Counted from the first letter of the stretch, positions 43,889 to 53,457 are shown. The stretch: 64,000 bases of DNA from Rikenellaceae bacterium (GCA_900771005.1 CAAGMI010000277.1:19680-83679); one strand, 5' to 3'. Translations and numbers: made by a program. Notes: generated by a model from the letters alone, not told the origin.

Positions 43889-45525
43889 TTTTTCACAAAA
43901 CTGTTTCTATATTCATCTTCATCCATCCTTGTAACGATATTGTATACACCCGGGATAAGGGCGGAGACATCAATTCTAGCCGGGTTCTGCCTGTCAGCAG
44001 TAAAGGTACCGGAATAAATGAGGGAACCCGCAGAGGTATATATCGTCACATCCATCGTTTTCTGGTACCTCGGCCTGAGGTTCAGAATGTCTGATACCGG
44101 ATTCGGATAAATCGTCAGATTGAATTCTTCGGCAAGCACAAGGGAATTGTACGCATTCACCAGAGGACCTATCTTGAATTCAGGAAGCACTGTCACACTG
44201 TCACCACCCCTTATAAGGAGATGTCTCAGGGAATCTGCAGTAAACCCTTCTCCACCATAATTCGAAACAATCAGAGCAGCCACTCCGCTGACATTTGGAC
44301 AGGCCATTGAGGTTCCGTCGGAATATGCATAACCATGGCCTCCTTCCACGCTGTAATACGTACTCAGGATTCCATACCTTTCACCTTCGTCCATATTGCC
44401 TCCGGGAGCACAGATATCCACCCAGTCACCGTAATTGGAGTAAGCCGGCCTCCTGTTGTTCTGATCCACGGCCGCAACCGCCAATACCGGCTCATAAGCT
44501 GCAGGCCAGCCGTATCTCCACCCGTCATTTCCCGCGGCGAAAACGACAAGACCGCCCTTCATGGGACTGTCAGGAAGCTGTTCTCCTTCATTGTCACATC
44601 CGGCATATTTGATAAAATAATCTATGGCTTTCTTGTCCGATTCCGTTATACCGCCCGCCATGGCCTCGGATTCTGTGGCGAAATTATAGGACCAACTGTT
44701 GTTGGCGATCACAGCCCCGTGCTCGGCAGCCCACTGCATTGCTTCAGGGAAGCCTCCATACACATCGGCGGAATCCGTAGGATAGAATATCTGACAGGAC
44801 ATAAGCCTGACGCCGCCTTTTCCGTCACTTCCTCCGGCGACACCGCAGACACCTTCTCCATTGTTGTTGACGGCGCCCACTATGCCCGCAACGTGCGTTC
44901 CATGACCGTGAGCCTCAATAACATATCCCTCGTGACCGTCAACGAAGCACTTGCTTCCATTTTCCCCGCCGGGAATAACTGCGTCCTTCAGGTCGGGATG
45001 TTCCATATCTATTCCGCCGTCGATGACCGCCACTATCACCTCCTCACTTCCGGCATCAAACCCATCCCAGGCCATACGGACCGACCCGTTCTCAGGGAAA
45101 TGCCACTGTTCATGCAAGAAAGGATCATTGAAGCTGACGGATTCAAGCCTTTTCTCAGCAGGGATTTCCCAATATTCTATGCAAGGCGGCAAAGATGTCG
45201 ACTTGGTGAAAGCGAAATCAGGCACATTGTCTTCAAATCTGAGATAATACCACTGATGAAGGCCGAATTCCCTCTGCCTCTTTTCGAAAGGGCCTCCGAT
45301 GCTGAACACCGGTTTCATATCGACCACTCCGATGGAAAGGAGTTCCGCTGGGATTGAAGACCCGATCTCAGCACATGCCCTTTCCGAGAGCCTTACGCTT
45401 ATGGTGTTTGTTTCAAGAACGGGAGCCACGCTGTATCCGACACGGCAAATGGGATCGGAAGATTCCTTGCTGCAGGACAGGACAAGGACAGACAGCGCAG
45501 CCAGTAAAAAAGCCTTTCGTTTCAT
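43885..45525 (-). CDS. Subtilisin-like (S8) protease lipoprotein with type IX sorting domain
   Basis: 546 aa. N-terminal lipoprotein-type signal (VLVLSCSKES, Cys about residue 18), a propeptide-like region to about 150, then the S8 catalytic domain with D169 (VIDGGIDMEHPD), H211 (GHGTHVAG) and S406 (DGTSMACPNVSG). The last 80 residues are a C-terminal sorting domain: YPNPVSDILNL, VTIYTSAGSLIYSG, IDVSALIPGVYNI, NSFVKK, the pattern recognised by type IX secretion. A lipobox together with this sorting domain is unusual. First gene of a four-gene operon ending with nth. Probably a surface or secreted endopeptidase. Confidence 0.9.
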   Translation of the reverse strand: MKRKAFLLAALSVLVLSCSKESSDPICRVGYSVAPVLETNTISVRLSERACAEIGSSIPAELLSIGVVDMKPVFSIGGPFEKRQREFGLHQWYYLRFEDNVPDFAFTKSTSLPPCIEYWEIPAEKRLESVSFNDPFLHEQWHFPENGSVRMAWDGFDAGSEEVIVAVIDGGIDMEHPDLKDAVIPGGENGSKCFVDGHEGYVIEAHGHGTHVAGIVGAVNNNGEGVCGVAGGSDGKGGVRLMSCQIFYPTDSADVYGGFPEAMQWAAEHGAVIANNSWSYNFATESEAMAGGITESDKKAIDYFIKYAGCDNEGEQLPDSPMKGGLVVFAAGNDGWRYGWPAAYEPVLAVAAVDQNNRRPAYSNYGDWVDICAPGGNMDEGERYGILSTYYSVEGGHGYAYSDGTSMACPNVSGVAALIVSNYGGEGFTADSLRHLLIRGGDSVTVLPEFKIGPLVNAYNSLVLAEEFNLTIYPNPVSDILNLRPRYQKTMDVTIYTSAGSLIYSGTFTADRQNPARIDVSALIPGVYNIVTRMDEDEYRNSFVKK

Positions 45526-45545
45526 ACCAGTCTTTCTATATCATT

Positions 45546-45553
45546 CAAAGTTA
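45546..45553 (-). promoter_or_regulatory. -7 promoter box (TAACTTTG) of the subtilase operon
   Basis: Minus-strand TAACTTTG, 20 nt before the ATG at 45525. Confidence 0.55.
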
Positions 45554-45574
45554 CTAAATATTCAGATAAACACC

Positions 45575-45582
45575 TATTTTTG
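45575..45582 (+). promoter_or_regulatory. -7 promoter box (TATTTTTG) directly before the methyltransferase gene
   Basis: Plus-strand TATTTTTG with only 5 nt to the GTG start at 45588; the shortest such distance in the window and a strong case for a leaderless mRNA. Confidence 0.6.
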
Positions 45583-45587
45583 TACAA

Positions 45588-46694
45588 GTGAAAAAAAGTT
45601 TCGCACAAATACTGGATTCCATAGACAGGGACAGATCGAGGAAGGTTGCAAGAAAACTTCCTTCCTGGTCGACGACAAGCGGTCTCGAATACCCGACAGG
45701 AATATCCCTGGAGCAATGCAGTTCAGAGCCGGCAGCATTGTATAAGGCCGCTCTGCTGCAATCCGAAGGAACGCGCACTGAATCCATTGCAGATCTCACC
45801 GGAGGCCTGGGCGTTGACAGCTGGGCCTTCTCAAAGGTGTTCGGAAAGGTTTACTACAACGAAATGAATGAAGACCTCTCTGCAGCGGCAGATAGAAATT
45901 TCAGTCTGCTGGGATGCAGCAACATTCTCACTTCATCCGACGAAGCGGAAAGTTTTCTGGACAGAGCCGGGCATTTTGACTGGATATATCTGGATCCTGC
46001 CAGAAGGAATGTGGCCGGCAGGAAGGTGTTCCTTCTGGAAGACTGCAGCCCTAACGTCATGGAATTGCTTCCGAAACTGTTCGGACACACCGACAATATC
46101 CTGCTCAAGCTATCCCCCATGGCAGACATCAGTATGATTGCAGGACGCTTCGGGGAAAGGCTGAAAGAGATACACGTAACAGGACTGGACGGAGAATGCA
46201 AGGAACTTCTGTGCATACTTTCATCCGCGGAGAACGGGAAATATCCCGTCACGGTGGCTGAACTCGGCCGCGGAACCATAAGCTTTACAGAAAACAGTCC
46301 TGCCGGACTGACCGGCACGATCGATGTCGGAGATATCCTTTATGAACCGGGGACGGCGCTGCTGAAGTCAGGATATGCAGACAGATTCTGCTCGGACCAT
46401 GGCCTCTCCAAACTGGACAGATTCACGCATCTATACTCGGCTAAAGGCACTGACAGTCAGATTTCCGTCTTCGGCAAGACCTTTGAGATCATTGAAGTGG
46501 CCGATTTCAGCAAAGCGGGCATCAAGCACGTCGGCGAGAGATTTCCCGAAGCGGACGTAACTTCGCGGAACCTCCCCGTCAGTTCGGAAGAGCTCAAGAA
46601 ACGGCTACATTCCAAGCCCGGCAACGGCATACATATCTTCGGAGCGAAAGTCAACGGCTCCGGAAAACTGATTGTCTGCAGGAAGATATCGTAA
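45588..46694 (+). CDS. Class I SAM-dependent methyltransferase with THUMP-like domain
   Basis: 368 aa, GTG start (no ATG fits before the conserved ILDSIDRDRSRKVARKLPSW). SAM-binding motif I is IADLTGGLGVDSWAFSK (about residues 66-82), motif II YYNEMNED, motif IV WIYLDPARRN (about 130-139). A C-terminal THUMP-like region (about 290-368) includes SRNLPVSSEELKKRL. Bacteroidota proteins of this layout are predicted RNA methyltransferases; the target nucleotide is unknown. The stop codon directly abuts the stop of the S9 peptidase on the other strand. Confidence 0.83.
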   Translation: MKKSFAQILDSIDRDRSRKVARKLPSWSTTSGLEYPTGISLEQCSSEPAALYKAALLQSEGTRTESIADLTGGLGVDSWAFSKVFGKVYYNEMNEDLSAAADRNFSLLGCSNILTSSDEAESFLDRAGHFDWIYLDPARRNVAGRKVFLLEDCSPNVMELLPKLFGHTDNILLKLSPMADISMIAGRFGERLKEIHVTGLDGECKELLCILSSAENGKYPVTVAELGRGTISFTENSPAGLTGTIDVGDILYEPGTALLKSGYADRFCSDHGLSKLDRFTHLYSAKGTDSQISVFGKTFEIIEVADFSKAGIKHVGERFPEADVTSRNLPVSSEELKKRLHSKPGNGIHIFGAKVNGSGKLIVCRKIS

Positions 46695-48479
46695 TCACTC
46701 CTTCCCCAGAAGATATCTGGTCCAGAACTCGTGGGTGTCAGCGGCATCGTGACTGCCCTGGGCGCCGCGATACCCGTGCATACCGTCAGGATACAGCATC
46801 AGATCGAACAGTACGCCCTCCTGCTGCAAGGCATCCATCAGCAGCAATGTATTCTGATAATGGACATTGTCATCACCGGTCCCGTGGGTAAGTTTAAGAT
46901 GGCCCGGTTTGCATCCCTTCACGAACGAAAGCACAGATGCCTCCGCATATCCCTCTGGATTTGCCTGAGGCGTATCCATGAAGCGTTCCGTATAATGACT
47001 GTCATACAGTTTCCAGTCATAGACGCCGCCTCCGGCCACGCCGCAGCTGAAATATTCCGGATAGCGGAGCACAAGCATAGAGGTCGTTGTCCCTCCGAAA
47101 GAAAAGCCTTCGACTCCGATCCTGTCAGCCTCCACATAAGGTTTTTCCTGCATATACCTGGCCCAGGCGATGTAATCCTCCAGTTCAATGACCGTCATTC
47201 TGCGAAAAGCCTGATCCATCCCCCTGCGGCCGTTTTCCCCTGAAGACCGAGGGTCAACGACCATATATATTATTCCGTTCTCGAAGCACCAGTCATCGGA
47301 AGCATCCCTGTCTTTCCACCTGTCTCGGACATAAGGGGTACCAGGGCCGCCGTACAATTGCATAAGGACCGGATATTTCTTCTGAGGATCAAAATCCATT
47401 GGATAAGATATCAGTCCATACAGGTCAAAACCGTCATTGTTGATTACGACGAGTTCTGGCCGCGGCCTGACAGGCACGTCTCCGTTGGCCACGGAAACCA
47501 ATTCTTCCTGATACCCGTAAAGGCTTCCCCTGACAATGCGCGGGTTCTCCGCTGCTGTTGACAGCCTGGCCGTAAAGTGTTTGCCGTCGGCGTCCAACCG
47601 GATCTGGTCAGCCATATAGGCAGGATCCGTAAGGCAAGTCACCCTGCCTTTCCTGTCCACTCTATACAGGGACTGATGAACCTTCGAATCACGCTTTGCC
47701 GTAAACCACACGTCGCCCTTCCTCTCGTCAACTTTCAGAAGGGAAATAGACCAGTTCTCCCCGTCAGTAAGCCTTCTGAAGGTATTGCCGTCATATGAAA
47801 GGAAGTATATCTGTTCCCAGCCCGTTTCAAAGTTGCGTGCCATATACAGACCTTTGTCGGTGAATATCACTTCCTCTATCCAGTAAAGCCAGGTCGGATA
47901 TTCCTCGTGGTATACGGCACGTTTCTCTCCGGTGCGGCAGTCCACGGCGTACAGGTCAAGCTGATTCTGACGGCGCGGCTCACGTGCTATGTAGAAATAC
48001 CTGCTGTCCTTATCCCAGAAAGGAATGCCGAAATACTGGTCTTCTTCTTCATTGAAATCGGCCCAGACTATATTCCTTTCTGAAACATCCACCATCCCGA
48101 TACGTACGGAAGGATTGGTCTGTCCGGCCTTCGGGTACCTGGTCTGCTTCAATTCTCCGCTCTGTCCGAAGGGAGAAAAGATCGGGAACACGGGCACTCC
48201 GCTGTTGTCGAAACGGTAGAAGCCGAGTTTCTTGGAATCCGGGCTCCACCAGAATGCCTTGTAGTTGGATGCCCTTCCGAGGATTTCCTCATAATATACC
48301 CAGGAGGCATATCCGTTCAATATCACATCCGTGCCGTCATCCGTAAGACGTATCTCCTTCCCGCTTTCAGTCTCCTGCACCCAAAGGTCATTGTCCCTTG
48401 TAAATGCTATCATCGACGAGTCGGGAGAGTAGGTAGGGTTCACCATAGAAAGGGTGATTGCCAGAATCAATCCGTTCAT
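46695..48479 (-). CDS. S9 family (DPP IV-like) prolyl peptidase with shortened N-terminus
   Basis: 594 aa. The propeller includes NPTYSPDSSMIAFTRDNDLW at residues 13-32 and WWSPDSKKLGFYRFDNSGVP; the hydrolase domain has MQLYGGPGTPYV, nucleophile S460 in EGFSFGGTTTS, Asp in GTGDDNVHYQ and His in DGMHGYRG. Usual DPP IV is about 720 aa; here the first propeller blades and most of the signal peptide seem missing, leaving a short hydrophobic start (MNGLILAITLS). Whether it is exported is uncertain. The ATG overlaps the end of the RecD-like gene by 4 nt. Related to, but clearly distinct from, the S9 peptidase at 19821-21470. Confidence 0.88.
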   Translation of the reverse strand: MNGLILAITLSMVNPTYSPDSSMIAFTRDNDLWVQETESGKEIRLTDDGTDVILNGYASWVYYEEILGRASNYKAFWWSPDSKKLGFYRFDNSGVPVFPIFSPFGQSGELKQTRYPKAGQTNPSVRIGMVDVSERNIVWADFNEEEDQYFGIPFWDKDSRYFYIAREPRRQNQLDLYAVDCRTGEKRAVYHEEYPTWLYWIEEVIFTDKGLYMARNFETGWEQIYFLSYDGNTFRRLTDGENWSISLLKVDERKGDVWFTAKRDSKVHQSLYRVDRKGRVTCLTDPAYMADQIRLDADGKHFTARLSTAAENPRIVRGSLYGYQEELVSVANGDVPVRPRPELVVINNDGFDLYGLISYPMDFDPQKKYPVLMQLYGGPGTPYVRDRWKDRDASDDWCFENGIIYMVVDPRSSGENGRRGMDQAFRRMTVIELEDYIAWARYMQEKPYVEADRIGVEGFSFGGTTTSMLVLRYPEYFSCGVAGGGVYDWKLYDSHYTERFMDTPQANPEGYAEASVLSFVKGCKPGHLKLTHGTGDDNVHYQNTLLLMDALQQEGVLFDLMLYPDGMHGYRGAQGSHDAADTHEFWTRYLLGKE

Positions 48480-49897
48480 ATAAAAAAGCAGTCTTTAAAA
48501 TTCACCAGATACACCTTTTCAACAGCCCTGGTCAGAGCCGTGTACAACCATTTCAAATCATCCATTGACTGTTCGTCCTGCCAGAACGGACAATCTATGA
48601 AGACGCAGCGCCACTGACCTCCCTGGGATTTATGGCAGGTTATGGCATTCGCATACTTCAGCTGGAGAGCATTGTAGAACTTGTCCTCCCGAACCGCTTC
48701 ATATCTCTTCTTCTTGCCGGAAATATCGGAATAATCCTCGGAAACGCCCTGATAAAGAGCATTCTGCTGTTCATAGGTAAGAGAGGCGGACTCTGATTCA
48801 AGCGTGTCCAGACATACCTTTGCCGTGATTTCCTGACTGTCATAATCCGGAAATGAAAGTACCGCATCGGCGAAATGAAGCCCGTACCGGTCTTCGTAAT
48901 GGCTGATACGCATAAGGGTCGCGATGTCCCCGTTGGCTATGTAATCCATTCCTTTCAGGTCTTCTATGAACTGATAGCAGTTCCTGACAATCATCAGTTT
49001 GTCACCCCTCACGAGTTTTTCCTCCTTGAACTGTACCATGGACCTTATGCCAAGGTTATATCGTATAGCCCTTTTGTTTGACCGGCAGAGAATGATGGTC
49101 TCATCTTCTCCATAGGTTTCGTATGCTTCGGTTATTTTTTCTATCAGTTCGCCTCCGCCTATCTTTTCGATATCCCCGAAGCGTGAGACGTCCAGTCTGA
49201 CAGGAGCGCTCACTCCGGACACTATATCTTCCCTGAGCAGGGTTGCATTGTACAGAATCCCGGACTCACTTGCCTGACGGACAACAGTGGTCAGTTCCGA
49301 GTACCGGACACCTCCGAACCCGTCCATGAACTCGCTTGAAAGCGCAGGGCTGGAGTCATTGCCGACAGGAGGAAGCTGTGCGGCATCCCCTATGAGTATC
49401 AAACGGCAGTCAATCCCGCTACGGACAAATCCGACAAGGTCTTCAAGAAGATTACCCGTGCCGAACACGGATGAAGACTGACGGTTTTCGTCATCTATAC
49501 CGATAAGGGACACCTCGTCAACCACGAACAAAGTGCTTTTCGACTTGTTCGGAATGATTGAGAACTGACCGAAGCCGTCATCTCCTACTGACTTCTGCTT
49601 GTATATATGCTTGTGTATGGTCCTGGCCGGACGGTCAGCCATGGCCCCGAGCACCTTGGCTGCACGGCCAGTAGGCGCCAGGAGAACGGAACGGACCTTC
49701 ATCTGCTCGAGAGATGATATCACGGCGGAAATGGCAGTCGTTTTCCCTGTGCCCGCATAGCCATTGACGACCAGGATATCCGTGTCATCGGAGGTCAGGA
49801 AAGAGGCTATATCACGGAACAGCCTGTCCTGACAGGGAGTAGGCTCAAAGCCGAATGATTTAAGGAACTCAGAGTAAAGGAATTCGGATCTGTCCAT
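48476..49897 (-). CDS. RecD-like / UvrD_C_2 superfamily I DNA helicase
   Basis: 473 aa. Walker A VVNGYAGTGKTTAIS (about residues 43-57), motif Ia LLAPTGRAAKVL, Walker B LFVVDEVSLIG, motif III LIGDAAQLPPVG, motif V/VI region ANAITCHKSQGGQWRCVFID and LYTALTRAVEKVYLV. This is the short 5'-3' helicase type related to RecD and phage Dda, common in Bacteroidota as a stand-alone protein. Likely role in recombination or repair. Shares one base with trkH upstream (TAATG). Confidence 0.9.
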   Translation of the reverse strand: MDRSEFLYSEFLKSFGFEPTPCQDRLFRDIASFLTSDDTDILVVNGYAGTGKTTAISAVISSLEQMKVRSVLLAPTGRAAKVLGAMADRPARTIHKHIYKQKSVGDDGFGQFSIIPNKSKSTLFVVDEVSLIGIDDENRQSSSVFGTGNLLEDLVGFVRSGIDCRLILIGDAAQLPPVGNDSSPALSSEFMDGFGGVRYSELTTVVRQASESGILYNATLLREDIVSGVSAPVRLDVSRFGDIEKIGGGELIEKITEAYETYGEDETIILCRSNKRAIRYNLGIRSMVQFKEEKLVRGDKLMIVRNCYQFIEDLKGMDYIANGDIATLMRISHYEDRYGLHFADAVLSFPDYDSQEITAKVCLDTLESESASLTYEQQNALYQGVSEDYSDISGKKKRYEAVREDKFYNALQLKYANAITCHKSQGGQWRCVFIDCPFWQDEQSMDDLKWLYTALTRAVEKVYLVNFKDCFFI

Positions 49898-51348
49898 TAT
49901 CTCTTTCTGACATCAAAGGCCATAGCAAATACGGCCAGTACCGGATAGATCTCAACACGTCCCAGGAACATATTGAAAGAGAATACCAGTTTCACCGATG
50001 CAGGGATGCTGTTGAAACTGCCCATATATCCCAGATCCCTGATGGCCGGCCCTACATTTCCAAGGGAAACGATGGATCCGAAGAGAGAATAATCTCCGTC
50101 GAGGCCGAGTATCATCACAAGCAGAGTGGATACAGCTATGACAATCAAGTAAAAGGCGACGAACAATATGTGAGGCGCAACCTCTTCGTCACGGAGCAAT
50201 CTCGATCCCAGCCTGACTTCGTTGACGGAAGACGGATAAAGAGTCCTGCCCATACGGCATCTGATAGTCTTGAAGAGGACAAGGATTCTGTCCGCCTTCA
50301 GACCTCCGGAGGTTGAACCGGCACAGCCGCACATCACTGCCATTACCATAAGCAGGGCACTCGGAAGATACGGCCAGGTAGAATTGTCCGTAATAGCGAA
50401 TCCCGTGGTTGATGCCGCGCTGACTGTCTGGAACGTCCCTTTCCACAGAGCATCGCCGAAAGATTGCTCCACACCCTTGAACCTTAGGGAAAGACCCACT
50501 CCCAGCGAAATGATAAACAGCATAAGAAGGTAGAACTTCAGGACTGAATTGTTCAACGGCTTGAGAGACTTGTTCACGACGGCCAGGAACAGCAGGCCGA
50601 AATGGAGTGATGACAGCAGCATGAACACCAGCGCAATCACTTCTATGGTCGTGGAGTCAAATGATGCTATCGAAAGATTTCTGGTACTGAAGCCACCCGT
50701 CGCGCACACGCTGAATGCATGGCATACCGCATCAAACGCGTCCATCCCGGCAAGCAGGAAGGAAAGGAATGAAAGTACCGCTATCGCGAGATATACGTAA
50801 GCGAAGATGTATACTGTCCTGTTGGCCCTTGTGGAATATCCGCCCTTTGACAGGGACGACAGTTCCATATTTGTAAGCCTCAAACGCATAGGGTTGGAAT
50901 CAGGTATTACCAGAAGCAGGAATACCACTACTCCCAAACCGCCTATGAAATGAGTGGAGCTCCTCCAGAACAGAAGGCTTCGTGGAAGAGCCTCAATATC
51001 GTCAAGTATGGTAGCGCCTGTGGTGGTAAAGCCGGATACGCTCTCAAACCAGGCATTGGCAAGAGTGAAAGGACCTCCCCACAGTGCATATGGAAGCATA
51101 CCGAATATGAATGACAGCACCCAGGAGAGCACGATGATCATATACCCGTCCTTCAGAGATATCTGAGAAGTCTTCCTTACGAAGATAAAGGGAAATATTC
51201 CTATTACGAAAGTTATCAGGAAACTTATAAGCAGCGGTTCGAACGCAGAATCCCCGTCGAGCACCGAAATGCCGACAGACAGCAACATGAAAAGGGCACT
51301 CACCAGAAGTGCGAACCCCACGTTTCTGCTAATCGCCTTAAAGTTCAT
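49897..51348 (-). CDS. trkH: Potassium uptake channel subunit TrkH
   Basis: 483 aa, about ten hydrophobic helices. The four selectivity-filter segments are visible: SGFTTTGATI, CATGGFSTRN, ASTTGFAITDN and SLGNVGPAIRD; GCAGSTSGGLKADR and FIGGLGVVVF are also typical. Takes up potassium together with a TrkA gating subunit, which is not present here. Overlaps an upstream membrane sensor-like gene by 11 nt. Confidence 0.93.
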   Translation of the reverse strand: MNFKAISRNVGFALLVSALFMLLSVGISVLDGDSAFEPLLISFLITFVIGIFPFIFVRKTSQISLKDGYMIIVLSWVLSFIFGMLPYALWGGPFTLANAWFESVSGFTTTGATILDDIEALPRSLLFWRSSTHFIGGLGVVVFLLLVIPDSNPMRLRLTNMELSSLSKGGYSTRANRTVYIFAYVYLAIAVLSFLSFLLAGMDAFDAVCHAFSVCATGGFSTRNLSIASFDSTTIEVIALVFMLLSSLHFGLLFLAVVNKSLKPLNNSVLKFYLLMLFIISLGVGLSLRFKGVEQSFGDALWKGTFQTVSAASTTGFAITDNSTWPYLPSALLMVMAVMCGCAGSTSGGLKADRILVLFKTIRCRMGRTLYPSSVNEVRLGSRLLRDEEVAPHILFVAFYLIVIAVSTLLVMILGLDGDYSLFGSIVSLGNVGPAIRDLGYMGSFNSIPASVKLVFSFNMFLGRVEIYPVLAVFAMAFDVRKR

Positions 51349-52171
51349 TTCCAGTATTTTTCATTGCGGAGATGCGCCGTCTCTGCATCTGATTCTCGTT
51401 GATCAGTTCGGAAATGGAATCATTGAGCTCCGACAGCTGGTCATCTCCGTCAAACTTGTACGAATATCTCTTGTTGTATGTCCTGTAATTCTTCAGGCCG
51501 TCCAGCATTTTGTAGACAGGGTTAACGTAATACCACGACATGAACACGAACAGCAGGATAACCAGAAGAAGCCCTACTCCAACGGCCACGATTCCGGGCA
51601 TTATGCTTCTGTAGAATCCGTTGTCAAAGTCCTCCGAATTGCTCTTCAGGTCATCATAAATGACTTCCATCAAGTTGGTGATAGTCTCCTGAAGGTGCTT
51701 GTATGAAGGCTGGAGCCTTTCAAAATACCAGGATCTGGAATCGATGAAGTCCGAGAAAAGCACGTCTTCAAGTTCAGATGAAGTCTGCATATACGTCTCA
51801 TATGCGACGACGACGGAATCGGTGTATGGAGCTATGACGTTGGACGCCATTGATGAGCGGAGAATGTCGATGTGCGATCTGAAATACCCGTCATCGTAAT
51901 CCGGCATGGCCAGAGAGGTATCGTCACCTATTATGGCAAGAATTTCAAGATTGTAGTTGTTGCTTATTTCAGAAAGTTTCTGAGCCACGTTCACGCTATT
52001 GATATCATCGGCTATGAGTTCGGACACATAGGAGCTCATCTTCCTGTACTCCATAACGGATATTATGCTGGAAATAAGCAGCATGACTGCTATGGCGCTC
52101 AAGCTGAGAATCAGTTTTGCCCTCATGGAAAGTCCGGATCCGGATCTTCTGCCTTCTAATGATTTACCCAT
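51338..52171 (-). CDS. Membrane protein with four-helix sensor domain and HAMP-like segment, no output domain
   Basis: 277 aa. Two transmembrane helices (about residues 19-41 and 190-215) enclose a periplasmic helical domain of about 150 residues like the four-helix bundle of chemoreceptors and kinases. After the second helix comes a HAMP-like stretch (YVNPVYKMLDGLKNY) and a short coiled region (LNDSISELINENQMQRRR). There the protein ends; no kinase, cyclase or receptor signalling domain. Immediately upstream of and overlapping trkH, so it may sense ions or envelope stress for potassium uptake; that link is inferred. Confidence 0.72.
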   Translation of the reverse strand: MGKSLEGRRSGSGLSMRAKLILSLSAIAVMLLISSIISVMEYRKMSSYVSELIADDINSVNVAQKLSEISNNYNLEILAIIGDDTSLAMPDYDDGYFRSHIDILRSSMASNVIAPYTDSVVVAYETYMQTSSELEDVLFSDFIDSRSWYFERLQPSYKHLQETITNLMEVIYDDLKSNSEDFDNGFYRSIMPGIVAVGVGLLLVILLFVFMSWYYVNPVYKMLDGLKNYRTYNKRYSYKFDGDDQLSELNDSISELINENQMQRRRISAMKNTGNEL

Positions 52172-52201
52172 TAGTTTTTAAAAAAATTCAAAAATGACTT
52201 A

Positions 52202-52209
52202 CAAATATA
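52202..52209 (-). promoter_or_regulatory. -7 promoter box (TATATTTG) of the sensor-trkH operon
   Basis: Minus-strand TATATTTG followed by TAAG, 30 nt before the ATG (52171). Divergent from the ROK promoter 12 nt away. Confidence 0.65.
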
Positions 52210-52221
52210 AGTATTTATTCA

Positions 52222-52229
52222 TATTTTTG
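52222..52229 (+). promoter_or_regulatory. -7 promoter box (TATTTTTG) of the ROK regulator
   Basis: Plus-strand TATTTTTG, 26 nt before the ATG at 52256. Confidence 0.6.
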
Positions 52230-52255
52230 TGTACGAATCAACGCGACGAGATACC

Positions 52256-53455
52256 ATGGGAACATTCCTGCACGACACGACAAGCAAAAACTCCCTGATA
52301 AAAAGGGATATTCTCGGATTCTGCATGCAGAACGAGAGCTTCAGCATCTCTGATTTAAGCAAAGAGTTGAATATCAGTGTGCCGACAGTCACCAAGCTCG
52401 TGGGAGAGCTGAAAGATGAAGGTTTCATCAAGGACGAAGGCAAGCTCGGCACGTCCGGCGGACGCAAGCCAAGCATTTACGGGCTCGACCCCGACGCAGG
52501 ATATTTTCTGGGGATCGACGTGGCCAGACACCATTTCCATATCGCAGTAACCAATTTCAAAGGCGAGCTGATACATTTCATACAGGATATCGAGTTTGTG
52601 CTTCAGGCCAATCAGGAATCTTTCCAGGCGATGGGAAGACTCATCAAGGATGAAGTGATGCGTATAGGCATACCTTGGATAAAGGTTCTCGGATGCGGCA
52701 TAAGCCTGTCCGGCAGGGTAAACCCGGAGAAAGGCTACAGTCTTACCTATTTCGTCAGCGAGGACATTCCGCTTACCGACCAGTTCCAGAAAGAATTGCA
52801 GATCCCTGTAAACATCGAGAACGACTCGAGGGCCATGGCGTACGGAGAGTATATGAGCCTGGGGAACAAGGCCGACAAGAACATGATTTTCATCAACCTC
52901 AGCTGGGGTCTCGGGATGGGGATGATTCTTGACGGACAGCTTTACTACGGAAAGTCCGGATTCTCAGGAGAGATCGGTCATTTCCCGTTGCTTACCAACG
53001 ATATCATATGCAGATGCGGCAAAGTCGGATGTCTGGAAACGGGTGCATCAGGCACGGCTCTGCACAGAATGATCGTCGAGAAGTTGAAGATAGGAAGGAC
53101 CTCTTCGATGTCAGCGACTTTTGAGAAGAAAGGGGAAATCGAGCTTGAAGAAATCCTCAAGGCGATAAAGGAAGAGGATGTCCTGGCCATTGAAAGCATA
53201 GGCGAAATCGGCGACACCCTCGGAAGAGGCATCGCCGGTATCATAAACATATTCAACCCGGGGCTTGTCGTAATCGGAGGACGGCTCATTGTAGGTAAGG
53301 ACTACCTGCTGCTGCCTATCCGCACCGCCATCAACAAATATTCCCTGTCAAGGGTAAGTTCCGATACGAAGATAGTACTCTCTACGCTCGACAGAAAGGC
53401 CGCCGGAATCGGAAACTGCCTCCTGTCACGCAGTAAGTTGCTCGGCCTGATGTAA
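52256..53455 (+). CDS. ROK family transcriptional regulator (NagC/XylR type)
   Basis: 399 aa from the ATG at 52256; an in-frame GTG at 52229 coincides with the promoter box and is unlikely. The N-terminal winged helix-turn-helix includes FSISDLSKELNISVPTVTKLVGEL (about residues 25-48), followed by the ROK kinase-like domain: LGIDVARHHFHIAVTN, NDSRAMAYGEY, NLSWGLGMGMI, the HCxCGxxGC-type zinc site ICRCGKVGCLETGASG, and NPGLVVIGG. Such proteins repress sugar-utilisation genes and respond to a sugar ligand. No sugar operon is adjacent, so its targets are elsewhere or are the glycosidases in this window. Confidence 0.92.
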   Translation: MGTFLHDTTSKNSLIKRDILGFCMQNESFSISDLSKELNISVPTVTKLVGELKDEGFIKDEGKLGTSGGRKPSIYGLDPDAGYFLGIDVARHHFHIAVTNFKGELIHFIQDIEFVLQANQESFQAMGRLIKDEVMRIGIPWIKVLGCGISLSGRVNPEKGYSLTYFVSEDIPLTDQFQKELQIPVNIENDSRAMAYGEYMSLGNKADKNMIFINLSWGLGMGMILDGQLYYGKSGFSGEIGHFPLLTNDIICRCGKVGCLETGASGTALHRMIVEKLKIGRTSSMSATFEKKGEIELEEILKAIKEEDVLAIESIGEIGDTLGRGIAGIINIFNPGLVVIGGRLIVGKDYLLLPIRTAINKYSLSRVSSDTKIVLSTLDRKAAGIGNCLLSRSKLLGLM

Positions 53456-53457
53456 TT

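Noticed and set aside
44335..45357. 340-codon plus-strand ORF opposite the subtilase
   Set aside because: Shadow of the S8 catalytic domain, which has the full triad on the minus strand.
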